The notes under the pieces: generated by a model | Seen by the model: only the letters and a program-made list of their open reading frames with translations | What the model was told of the DNA's origin: nothing | Databases searched by the model: none | DNA from: Spirochaetota bacterium | Lineage (GTDB): Bacteria > Spirochaetota > UBA4802 > UB4802 | NCBI GenBank assembly: GCA_029548025.1 | Contig: JAKPOE010000078.1 | Coordinates: forward strand, 1-12,513 | DNA length: 12,513 nucleotides | Direction of reading: 5' to 3' | Position numbers and translations under genes: made by a program | Shown: piece by piece, positions 1 to 6,022 of the stretch | How the letters are laid out: every line of letters begins with the position of its first letter | Position numbering within the stretch: the first letter of the stretch is position 1

Positions 1-138
1 ACAAGCTGGGTAATCTGGGTTATTATTAACGCAACAATGGGAATCAGAGTATCGCGTGATGAAGAACTTATTGGATTGGATATTTCTGAACATGGTATTG
101 AAGGATATCCTGATTTTGAATCATTTACATTAAAATAG
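1..138 (+). CDS. amt: Ammonium transporter (Amt family), C-terminal end only
   Basis: The last 45 codons of a gene that begins outside the window, ending in TAG. They read through the end of the last membrane helix ([17 protein letters not shown]) into the cytoplasmic tail [24 protein letters not shown]. This tail is the signature C-terminus of Amt/AmtB ammonium channels; the GLD..EHG...YPDF block is close to invariant. In the family, the protein is a trimeric inner-membrane ammonium channel and the C-terminal tail is the part that couples gating and contacts the PII protein GlnK. No glnB/glnK follows; the next gene lies on the opposite strand, so any PII partner must be upstream or elsewhere. 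A strong terminator follows after about 15 bases. Family assignment is confident, although only the tail is visible. Confidence 0.93.
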   Translation, partial: TSWVIWVIINATMGIRVSRDEELIGLDISEHGIEGYPDFESFTLK

Positions 139-153
139 AAATAGCAACCGCAA

Positions 154-204
154 TGTATATACAGGAGCTATTATTTGGCGATAGTTCCTGTATATGCAAT
201 TTTT
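154..204 (+). terminator. Intrinsic terminator of the amt gene
   Basis: Bases 154-170 pair with 182-198 in a 17-bp stem (two G-U wobbles) around an 11-base loop, followed by T5 at 200-204. The wobbles become A-C mismatches on the minus strand, so the hairpin is stronger for plus-strand transcripts, as expected for the end of amt. The loop and 3' arm contain one copy of the iterated 9-mer GCGATAGTT (178-186). Confidence 0.85.
178..186 (+). repeat. Iterated 9-mer GCGATAGTT, copy 1 (intergenic, in the amt terminator)
   Basis: Exact copy, context GGCGATAGTTCCTG. It is the only copy of the eight that lies between genes. It spans the 3' side of the loop and the start of the descending arm of the terminator hairpin. 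Confidence 0.75.
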
Positions 205-214
205 ATCTTCTATT

Positions 215-877
215 TCACGGTTTCTTTATATAATGCCTTTGCAATTCTTTCAGAAGCACCCTGATATCCTGCCATGTTTCAGCATATTTTACTTTTTTTA
301 TCCATGTATGTTGTATTACTACCCAACCATCAGAAAATTTTTCAGGATATATCCAATTATGAAATTCTAAAAGCAATGTGCTTAACTGTGAAGGTGTGCG
401 TGCATTTATTACTTCAAAACACCATGCCTGTTGCCTATCCTTAAATCCTTCTTTAACATCATCCCATGGCACATATTGTTCAAAAGTAATCAATTCTTTT
501 TTTACTGTACTATCTTCTCTTTTATTTACTGTTTTAAAATAATTAGTTTTCAAAACCTCAAGACTGGCTATAATATCATCATAGGTTTTTGAATGTGCTG
601 TTTTCAGTATCCAGTTATCTTTTACAATTTTCCAGTCATCTCCCAGCCTATCAGCTATAATAAAATTCTGTAATTCAACAAGCAATCTGCCCAATTCATC
701 GGGCGTTTCAGCATCTAAAACATCATGTTGCCATGACTTTTGACGTGTCTTGAAAGTATCGTATACATCTGACCATGGTATTGATTGTTCAAAGGATAGT
801 ATGCTGTTTTTACTGTTCTCACTGGCAATGACTGGTAATGCTACCAAAACCAGTAACATCGTTATTATTCTTTTCAC
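215..877 (-). CDS. Secreted protein with two tandem copies of an unrecognised ~89-residue domain
   Basis: A 220-residue protein. I place the start at a GTG (877-875) because GAGGT lies just upstream and because it makes the N-terminus a typical signal peptide: KR, then a hydrophobic stretch (residues 4-17), then a likely cleavage after VIA18. An upstream ATG at 940 would put 21 polar residues before the signal peptide. The mature part is an internal duplication. Residues 26-114 align without gaps to 129-217 (offset 103) with about 33 of 89 identities, including FEQ..PW.DV..FK.RQ..W, A.TP..L..LL.E..N.I, W...W and a C-terminal DI....L...Y. Conserved tryptophans and charged helical segments suggest a small helical domain acting in the periplasm or outside the cell. 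I do not recognise the family and assign no function. It converges on amt and appears to be transcribed alone. Confidence 0.8.
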   Translation of the reverse strand: MKRIITMLLVLVALPVIASENSKNSILSFEQSIPWSDVYDTFKTRQKSWQHDVLDAETPDELGRLLVELQNFIIADRLGDDWKIVKDNWILKTAHSKTYDDIIASLEVLKTNYFKTVNKREDSTVKKELITFEQYVPWDDVKEGFKDRQQAWCFEVINARTPSQLSTLLLEFHNWIYPEKFSDGWVVIQHTWIKKVKYAETWQDIRVLLKELQRHYIKKP

Positions 878-903
878 ATATACCTCAAACTTTGAATTGA
901 TGT

Positions 904-932
904 AATATGACCTATGCTTAAAACATTTACAA
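904..932 (-). promoter_or_regulatory. Possible promoter of the duplicated-domain secreted protein
   Basis: On the minus strand TTGTAA (932-927) is followed after 17 bases by CATATT (909-904). Each box matches the sigma-70 consensus at 4 of 6 positions. It would give a leader of about 20 bases containing the GAGGT ribosome-binding site. It lies directly downstream of the preceding unit's terminator. Weak boxes, so only tentative. Confidence 0.3.
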
Positions 933-938
933 TCATCC

Positions 939-965
939 AATAAAAAATAGTTTCACAAACTATTT
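939..965 (-). terminator. Terminator of the GerMN-CYTH transcription unit
   Basis: A perfect 9-bp inverted repeat, AAATAGTTT and AAACTATTT (945-953 and 957-965), encloses a 3-base loop. On the minus strand the hairpin runs into a T-rich tail (TTTATT), the layout of an intrinsic terminator. On the plus strand it is followed by ACGGG, so it is directional. The stem is almost all A-T, which makes it weaker than the amt terminator. It lies about 190 bases past the CYTH stop codon. Confidence 0.55.
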
Positions 966-1154
966 ACGGGTGTTGTAGTAGTGCAATATTTATTCTTCTA
1001 TTATTCTTCGAGATATCCCCTGGTTTTTCAATATCGTTCAATTATTTTTTACTTAGCGTTGTTATTTACATATTGTTTTTGTATCAATTCCTTTTTAGCA
1101 TACGTAACACTGCATTTTTTTGTCCCAGAATACTCCTTTTATTCATTCCTTTTT

Positions 1155-1667
1155 TTATTTTTTTACCATTTCCAGATACGATTGTGTTATAAACTGTGAC
1201 AGCCCTAACTGTTTTGCCATGGCAAAGAGCCGTTTTTCAGCTTCATCTCTGTTATTGCTTATCATCTCCAATTCAACAAAGGTACCCAGATTGTTTACAT
1301 CATCACAGCAAACGGTAACCTCGCTCAGTAAATAAATTTCCCTCTTTTTTTGCACTCGCCCGTATAATTGGAATCCAAGCCGCAGCAGTATCTCCTGCAA
1401 TGCATCGGCATCATTTATCTTCATCTCTTTTTCATAACGCGTTTTGCTTTTTCCTCCCAGCTTTGGTCCCTTATAGGTAAAATAATATGCATCATTTACC
1501 ATCCGTATTCTCAACGCCTCATCGGTTTTTGCAAAATCACGAGATGGATGATTAAAATAGCTGTCATCTTCAATACCGGAAGATAACAATGTTCCACCAT
1601 AATCAACTATCTTCTTTTTAACCTCATCAAGGTTGTCACATTTTGATTTTATCTCTACTTCTAACAT
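1155..1667 (-). CDS. CYTH-domain protein (CyaB / class IV adenylate cyclase-like)
   Basis: About 170 residues, the normal size for a single CYTH domain. CYTH proteins form a tunnel that binds triphosphates and divalent metals; members include class IV adenylate cyclase (CyaB), thiamine triphosphatase and inorganic triphosphatases. Visible hallmarks in order: the N-terminal ExExK signature (EVEIK), DSYFNHPSRDF, the paired arginines ALRIR, YFTYKGPKLGG, RYEKEM, KKREIYLL, and the C-terminal D..NNLGTFVELE. All are intact, so the enzyme should be active. I chose the ATG at 1667 because it gives the canonical MLEVEIK start. An in-frame ATG at 1679, twelve bases after the GerMN stop, is also possible; neither has a clear ribosome-binding site. 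It is cotranscribed with the GerMN gene. The exact substrate cannot be decided from sequence, so cAMP synthesis should not be assumed. Confidence 0.85.
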   Translation of the reverse strand: MLEVEIKSKCDNLDEVKKKIVDYGGTLLSSGIEDDSYFNHPSRDFAKTDEALRIRMVNDAYYFTYKGPKLGGKSKTRYEKEMKINDADALQEILLRLGFQLYGRVQKKREIYLLSEVTVCCDDVNNLGTFVELEMISNNRDEAEKRLFAMAKQLGLSQFITQSYLEMVKK

Positions 1668-1691
1668 GGTATTGCACATAGCGTATTGTGT

Positions 1692-2447
1692 TTAATGTCT
1701 TCGTAATGGACCGGTAACCGATATGCCATCACTGCCCAGAAAACGTTTACGCTGTCCATTGACCAATATATGAATTCCTTCAACATTATCAAACTGCGTT
1801 GCTGTGTACACAATCTGATCGAGACGATTCATCAAAATATTTCCTGCTGCACCCTCTTCCAATGCGCTGTTGAAATTAATAAAAGCAATATTGTTAACTA
1901 TGGAAACATCAATAACCTTGAGTGTTGATGGAACGGCATTTACCAGCCCCCTTTTTTCTTCATGTGCGGTGGGACCTTTTGCCAGTTCTTCAAGCGCGCT
2001 CTTCACCGGAGTAAGTGCACTTACCGTGCGCACAACAGGCATTAGCTCTATATGGTCAGTCTTTTCATTGTAATACAAAAAATAAACTTTTGCTGACACA
2101 GTAGCAGCTTTTTCCTTTTCTTTTGGCGATAGTTGTTGTGTATGAGGCTTTTCTTGTATGGTATCGCTGGCTTTATTCACTGTTGCATTGCTGTCTTTTT
2201 TTTCCAGCTTTTTTTCATCAGGTGGTACTTCAACTTTTGTTATGTTTTTAAGGTTATTTTTTTTACCAAAAATATTTTTCAATGAATCCGATTGCAAAGA
2301 AAGTAAAAATATAAGCCCTGCAGCTAAAGCCATAATGACAAGGATATAGGGAGCATTAGATGATGAGCCGCGTTTAACCTTTTTAGAATTCTTAGAACCT
2401 GATGCCTTTTTTGTTGCAGAAGCCTTTCCTTTTTTTTTGGTTGCCAT
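1692..2447 (-). CDS. GerMN-domain membrane protein with a lysine-rich N-terminus
   Basis: A 251-residue protein. The start is the ATG at 2447, preceded by a GGGAAGGAT ribosome-binding site. Residues 2-33 are very rich in lysine and serine (ATKKKGKASATKKA...). One membrane helix follows (about 34-51), then a charged linker (52-115). A GerMN domain fills residues 119 to about 240: VYFLYYN, LMPVVRTV, ALEELAKGPT, VNAVPSTLKVIDVSIVNNIAFINFN, IVYTATQFDNVEGIHILVNG. GerMN domains are named from the B. subtilis germination/sporulation protein GerM and also occur in LpqB-type lipoproteins of non-sporulating bacteria; their molecular function is unclear. Positive-inside topology puts the basic tail in the cytoplasm and GerMN outside the membrane. 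The coding strand carries runs of nine, eight and eight A residues (2430-2438, 2196-2203, 2257-2264), which are prone to slippage. First gene of a two-gene unit with the CYTH protein. Confidence 0.85.
   Translation of the reverse strand: MATKKKGKASATKKASGSKNSKKVKRGSSSNAPYILVIMALAAGLIFLLSLQSDSLKNIFGKKNNLKNITKVEVPPDEKKLEKKDSNATVNKASDTIQEKPHTQQLSPKEKEKAATVSAKVYFLYYNEKTDHIELMPVVRTVSALTPVKSALEELAKGPTAHEEKRGLVNAVPSTLKVIDVSIVNNIAFINFNSALEEGAAGNILMNRLDQIVYTATQFDNVEGIHILVNGQRKRFLGSDGISVTGPLRRH
2126..2134 (+). repeat. Iterated 9-mer GCGATAGTT, copy 2
   Basis: Exact copy, context GGCGATAGTTGTTG, antisense within the GerMN gene. The gene reads it as CAA CTA TCG C, giving Gln-Leu-Ser in the linker. Confidence 0.75.
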
Positions 2448-2467
2448 TATCCTTCCCTGAAAATGCA

Positions 2468-2473
2468 ATTATA
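2468..2473 (-). promoter_or_regulatory. -10 box of the GerMN-CYTH unit
   Basis: A perfect TATAAT on the minus strand, 20 bases upstream of the GerMN ATG. It predicts a start near 2461 and a short leader holding the GGGAAGGAT ribosome-binding site. No good -35 box is seen at 16-18 bases spacing. Confidence 0.5.
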
Positions 2474-2642
2474 GAAATATCATCATACAGTATGCTCATT
2501 GAGAAATTCATAGTATCCTAAAATTACCAGATGTAATAAAGCATACACATGACAAATATTGCAACTAATTATTTTGAAATTGTAGTATATTTAGTATATA
2601 TTGCAACCATAATAATGCTAACTATTTTTTTAATCAATAATA

Positions 2643-2651
2643 TGCTATAAT
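2643..2651 (+). promoter_or_regulatory. Extended -10 promoter of the HEAT-repeat gene
   Basis: TGC followed by a perfect TATAAT (2646-2651) makes a consensus extended -10 element (TGnTATAAT), which can work without a -35 box; none is obvious. The last base of TATAAT is only ten bases before the ATG, so transcription should begin about 2-4 bases upstream of the start codon, giving a leaderless mRNA. There is no SD before this ATG, in agreement. Confidence 0.6.
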
Positions 2652-2660
2652 AGTACAATC

Positions 2661-4082
2661 ATGGCTCAACCCTCAAACACCCTTGAACAGATTATCGAGA
2701 ACATCCATGCAGGTGATGATAGTACCCGCAATAAAGCATTTGAAGATATAATTGAATGCGGGAGTGAAGCGATAGTTCCTTTAATTACATTACTTGCTCA
2801 TACCGATGATCAGATACGTGACAGTGCTGTATGGGCGCTATGCCAGATGAGCAATGTAGCCGGTCCAATCCTTATACAGGAACTATCAAACAAAAATCCT
2901 TTAATACGCGAATCAGCAAGCTTTTGCCTGGGTATATGTAAAAATACAAATGCATCACAAGCACTGCTATTGCTACTAAAAGACGAGAATGAAAAAGTGC
3001 GCGAAACAGCGGCATGGTCGCTGGTAAAGATTGGGGTTGATGATGAAAATACTGTAAAGCACATTATTGCATGCCTTGATGACGAAAGTGTACTGGTAAA
3101 GGAAACAGCACAGTGGATATTAGAGCACATTGGCGAATCAGCATTTGAACCTTTGTTCCAAAAACTTATGGAATCATCATCCGATAATGAGCGCATCATT
3201 AATATACTTTCCAGAATATCAACTGACAAAATTGACACTTTGCTTCAATTGCTGGAAACCACACAGGATATTCAAAAACTATCGTACATAATTAAACTAA
3301 TAGGACAACTGCGTGACCCACAATCAATAGAGTGCCTTTTACCGTTTCTTAATCACAGCAGCAGGCATATTATAACACGCACCGTTGAGGCACTTATTAC
3401 CATTGGCGAATTGGTCATAGAGCCTTTATTTGAAAAATTAACCAATGGCAGTATTTCTCCAATCAATGAGATGATGCCCCTTTTTATACGGCATAAAAGC
3501 GCATCGGTCCCTCAACTTATTGCCATGCTACAATCCAGCAATAATAGTTTACGCATCTTTGCCGCCCGTGCTTTAGGTGTAATCGAAGATAAAAGGGCAA
3601 TTGAGCCATGCATCACTGGACTAAAAGACAGCAACATATATTTTGCAGAAGCATGTGCACGTGCATTGAGCGCTTTTACCAATAAGCTTATCATCAAACC
3701 ATTAACCGAACTTATAGTTGACAGCAACTATCCTATTGTTAAATCTAATGCCATTGATGCATTAGCCGGTGTCCTTGACAGTAAAACAGCGTTGCAATTA
3801 TTGCAAAAATTTACTGAAGCATCTCTTACAGTTAAAAAACGATTACTGCAACTGGCATCATACTATCCATCCCATGAAGCTGAAGAACTTTTGCAACAAG
3901 CCCTGCTGATAGATGATGACGAATGTAAAATGATAGCCCTTCAGGGCTTACGAAAAATAGGCACTGAAAAATCTATTGAATGTGTACGGGATGCTATCAT
4001 CAAAGAAAATCCTTACATAAGTGATGAAGCCCGCTCAGCGTTAAAAGAAATAATTGAAAGAAAACAACGCGAAATAAAATAA
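2661..4082 (+). CDS. HEAT-repeat protein
   Basis: A 473-residue soluble protein without signal peptide or membrane helix. It is built almost entirely of about fourteen HEAT-like two-helix repeats of roughly 31 residues. The clearest units read IVPLITLLAHTDDQIRDSAVWALCQM, ALLLLLKDENEKVRETAAWSLVKIG, IACLDDESVLVKETAQWILEHIG, LLPFLNHSSRHIITRTVEALITIG, LIAMLQSSNNSLRIFAARALGVI and CITGLKDSNIYFAEACARALSAF. The repeated D..VR..AA.AL pattern is that of the PBS-lyase/HEAT_2 class. Such solenoids are usually scaffolds for protein-protein contacts; a phycobilin lyase role is not implied. The C-terminus is highly charged (IIERKQREIK). The ATG at 2661 has no SD but sits just below an extended -10 promoter. 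It is divergent from the GerMN gene. Its partner cannot be told from the sequence. Confidence 0.88.
   Translation: MAQPSNTLEQIIENIHAGDDSTRNKAFEDIIECGSEAIVPLITLLAHTDDQIRDSAVWALCQMSNVAGPILIQELSNKNPLIRESASFCLGICKNTNASQALLLLLKDENEKVRETAAWSLVKIGVDDENTVKHIIACLDDESVLVKETAQWILEHIGESAFEPLFQKLMESSSDNERIINILSRISTDKIDTLLQLLETTQDIQKLSYIIKLIGQLRDPQSIECLLPFLNHSSRHIITRTVEALITIGELVIEPLFEKLTNGSISPINEMMPLFIRHKSASVPQLIAMLQSSNNSLRIFAARALGVIEDKRAIEPCITGLKDSNIYFAEACARALSAFTNKLIIKPLTELIVDSNYPIVKSNAIDALAGVLDSKTALQLLQKFTEASLTVKKRLLQLASYYPSHEAEELLQQALLIDDDECKMIALQGLRKIGTEKSIECVRDAIIKENPYISDEARSALKEIIERKQREIK
2769..2777 (+). repeat. Iterated 9-mer GCGATAGTT, copy 3
   Basis: Exact copy, context AAGCGATAGTTCCTT, in sense in the HEAT-repeat gene, read as GCG ATA GTT (Ala-Ile-Val, residues 37-39). 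Confidence 0.75.
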
Positions 4083-4096
4083 AAAACTTGATAAAT

Positions 4097-4123
4097 TTTA
4101 CATTTATACTTTAACTGTATAAA
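4097..4123 (+). promoter_or_regulatory. Possible promoter before the 67-aa gene
   Basis: TTTACA (4097-4102) and TATAAA (4118-4123) lie in the 75-base gap after the HEAT gene. Their 15-base spacing is shorter than ideal. The downstream pair of genes might therefore have its own transcript as well as read-through. No terminator hairpin is visible in the gap. Confidence 0.25.
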
Positions 4124-4157
4124 TCATCATTATATTCAAATATCAGGAGTTATGACT

Positions 4158-4361
4158 ATGGCAATGAATATAAAAGAAGTAATTTTATATGACGCTGATT
4201 CATTAGAATACTCTGGTAAAATTCTGGTAGATGGCAATAATTGGCAGTTTTCAGAAGTTTCAAATAATTTTCTGGTTACCTTTACAAAAGGCATGCAGTT
4301 AAAAGCCATGCTCCAGTGTCTTATATCGTTCAATATTGTGTATGATATTATTGAATCATAA
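4158..4361 (+). CDS. Small conserved-looking protein of unknown function, 67 aa
   Basis: A short open frame that looks real. It has AGGAG at 4145-4149 and ends in TAA ten bases before the next gene. Two ATGs lie close together (4152 and 4158). I favour 4158, which is eight bases from the SD; 4152 is only two bases away. The sequence MAMNIKEVILYDADSLEYSGKI... continues through alternating short hydrophobic strands and ends in a hydrophobic helix-like stretch (AMLQCLISFNIVYDIIES). It has no signal peptide, metal-binding cluster or DNA-binding motif. Composition suggests a small alpha/beta cytoplasmic domain. I recognise no family. Its close coupling to the ferritin-like/CCC1 transporter suggests a link with metal handling, but that is inference from position alone. 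Confidence 0.65.
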   Translation: MAMNIKEVILYDADSLEYSGKILVDGNNWQFSEVSNNFLVTFTKGMQLKAMLQCLISFNIVYDIIES

Positions 4362-4371
4362 GGTAACCATA

Positions 4372-5247
4372 ATGGATAATCACCTATCACATGAAACCAT
4401 ACTCACTATAATAAAATTTCAGAAAAGTGAAATAACCGAATACCATATCTATAACATTCTGTCATCACATATTAAAAATCACCATAATGCTCGTATCTTA
4501 AAAAAGATAGCTGATGATGAAAAAAAACATTATGATTTCTGGAAAGGCTATACTCACTCTGAAGTAAAACCGGACCGCTTTAAGATTGCAAAATATTATA
4601 TTATTTCTCGCTTATTTGGACTTACCTTCGGCATTAAACTTATGGAACGTGGCGAAGAACAGGCACAGATTGCATACAAATCACTGGAATCCGCCATCCC
4701 TGAAATAAAGAAGATCATCAAAGATGAGCATGCACATGAAAAAGAACTGTACATATTGCTTGAGGAAGAACGTCTTCAATATGTAGGATCAATAGTATTG
4801 GGTTTAAATGATGCACTGGTAGAGCTTACCGGCACCTTAGCCGGGCTTTCATTTGCACTGGCTAATACCCGTCTTATTGCTCTGGCTGGGCTTATCACCG
4901 GTATTGCAGCTACGCTATCAATGGCAGCTTCAGAATATCTTTCTAATAAGGCTGAAGAAGCAAAGGATGCACTAAAATCTTCTATTTATACTGGCATTGC
5001 CTATATCATCACTGTTGTTCTACTGATTTTACCATATTTTATAGTAACTCACTATTTAGTTGCACTTATCATTACTGTTGTAATTGCGCTTTTAATAATC
5101 TTCTTATTTAATTACTATATTGCCATAGCAAAAGACCTTAATTTTAAAAAGCGGTTTTTTGAAATGGCTTTTATCAGTATAGGTGTTGCATGTATTTCTT
5201 TTGCAATTGGTTTTGTTATTAAACAGTACATTGGTATTGATAGATAA
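4372..5247 (+). CDS. Ferritin-like (rubrerythrin-type) / VIT1-CCC1 fused metal transporter
   Basis: A 291-residue protein. The ATG at 4372 has AAGG eight bases upstream; earlier in-frame ATGs lie inside the preceding gene. Residues 1 to about 133 form a ferritin-like four-helix domain with di-iron ligand patterns: E20/E23 (KSEITEY), E50xxH53 (DDEKKHYDFW), the ERGEEQAQ helix (92-99) and E119xxH122 (KDEHAHEKEL). Residues 138-286 form about five membrane helices carrying the CCC1/VIT1 signatures GLNDALVELTGTLAGLSFAL and AATLSMAASEYLSNKAEEA. CCC1/VIT1 proteins move Fe2+ or Mn2+ across membranes. The architecture matches MbfA-type proteins, in which the ferritin-like domain feeds metal to an exporter that protects against iron or peroxide stress. 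Direction of transport is inferred from that family. The stop codon lies three bases from the end of the convergent ligase gene. Confidence 0.88.
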   Translation: MDNHLSHETILTIIKFQKSEITEYHIYNILSSHIKNHHNARILKKIADDEKKHYDFWKGYTHSEVKPDRFKIAKYYIISRLFGLTFGIKLMERGEEQAQIAYKSLESAIPEIKKIIKDEHAHEKELYILLEEERLQYVGSIVLGLNDALVELTGTLAGLSFALANTRLIALAGLITGIAATLSMAASEYLSNKAEEAKDALKSSIYTGIAYIITVVLLILPYFIVTHYLVALIITVVIALLIIFLFNYYIAIAKDLNFKKRFFEMAFISIGVACISFAIGFVIKQYIGIDR

Positions 5248-5250
5248 CCT

Positions 5251-6015
5251 TTACTGCTGTGGCATTTTATTTTTGTTCCAATCATCGTGCAAAAAATATT
5301 TTTGCTGAAATACTTTTGCCGTTTCCTCCTCCTCTTCTGTCATATCGCTTTTTTGTAACGAAACATTAAAAACATCGCTGAACGCAGGAACTATTGCATC
5401 AATAACCTTTTGGTACAATGCTTCTTTTGACTCATAGTCAATGAGTTCTGCAATGGTAATGACAGGTTTATCGCTGGTTTGCATTGCTACAGGATTAACC
5501 GCCAAATACTGAAACATTGCATCGGTATTGGTGGCAACAAGCATGGTACCGTGTTGTTGCAGCACAGTAGCTTTCCTTGTTTGCGCACTCCCCGATATTT
5601 TTTTGTTGCCCACAATAATATCATTTATTGGACGATACAAAGCGTCAATCCCCAGTGATGATAATGCCATTACAAAAGGCTGTGAAATGATTTTATACGA
5701 ATCGGGTATGCTTATTCCGGAAAAGACGCCTTCAATAGGGTGGATAAGACAATAGGTAATCTCTTCATGATGGAATACGGCACCGCCACCCGTTACCCGG
5801 CGAATAATGGGTACATTATCATTTCTGCACAGTGCAACATTTACCTCGTTATCCATATCCTGAAAATAGCCTATTGTAACCGCAGGTTTATTCCAGCGGT
5901 AAAGCCTGAGTGTAACCTCCCCCTCTTTTAGGTGTTGCAGCAGCGCACTATCAACAGCCATATTCCACGATGGTTCACTCTCGGGATGAATGATAAGTCG
6001 CCATTTATTTTTCAT
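5251..6015 (-). CDS. lplA: Lipoate-protein ligase A family protein (single catalytic domain)
   Basis: 254 residues from the ATG at 6015. GGAGG lies 12 bases upstream in the last codons of lipA; longer in-frame starts run back into lipA. Visible motifs: the lipoate-binding loop RRVTGGGAVFHHEEITYCL (72-90) and NDIIVGNKKISGSAQTR (131-147), which contains the lysine (K139) equivalent to the ligase catalytic lysine, followed by QQHGTMLV. Ligases of this family activate lipoate or octanoate with ATP and attach it to a lysine on lipoyl domains, here presumably GcvH. The protein lacks the C-terminal accessory domain of E. coli-type LplA (~330 aa). The alternative is a LipM-type octanoyltransferase, but I see no cysteine just before the KISGSAQ block, where I would expect the LipM nucleophile; the only cysteines are C63 and C89. 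Last gene of the gcv operon. Confidence 0.82.
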   Translation of the reverse strand: MKNKWRLIIHPESEPSWNMAVDSALLQHLKEGEVTLRLYRWNKPAVTIGYFQDMDNEVNVALCRNDNVPIIRRVTGGGAVFHHEEITYCLIHPIEGVFSGISIPDSYKIISQPFVMALSSLGIDALYRPINDIIVGNKKISGSAQTRKATVLQQHGTMLVATNTDAMFQYLAVNPVAMQTSDKPVITIAELIDYESKEALYQKVIDAIVPAFSDVFNVSLQKSDMTEEEEETAKVFQQKYFLHDDWNKNKMPQQ

Positions 6016-6022
6016 TTTGTGT

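Larger units (their letters stand above)
878..1154. other. T-rich spacer between the secreted protein and the CYTH gene
   Basis: This 277-base spacer holds the hairpin terminator and the tentative promoter listed separately. The rest (about 966-1154) is strongly T-rich on the plus strand and I see no convincing gene in it. An open frame there encodes a low-complexity F/Y/L-rich peptide with no ribosome-binding site, running into the CYTH gene on the other strand. Confidence 0.6.

Noticed and set aside
981..1199. Open frame on the plus strand encoding a 72-residue F/Y/L-rich peptide.
   Set aside because: It has no ribosome-binding site, consists of T-rich low-complexity sequence and overlaps the end of the well-supported CYTH gene on the other strand.
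2661..4082. The HEAT-repeat protein as a phycobiliprotein lyase.
   Set aside because: The repeat class shares its name with PBS lyases, but nothing else here suggests phycobilisomes. The repeats alone only support a scaffold.
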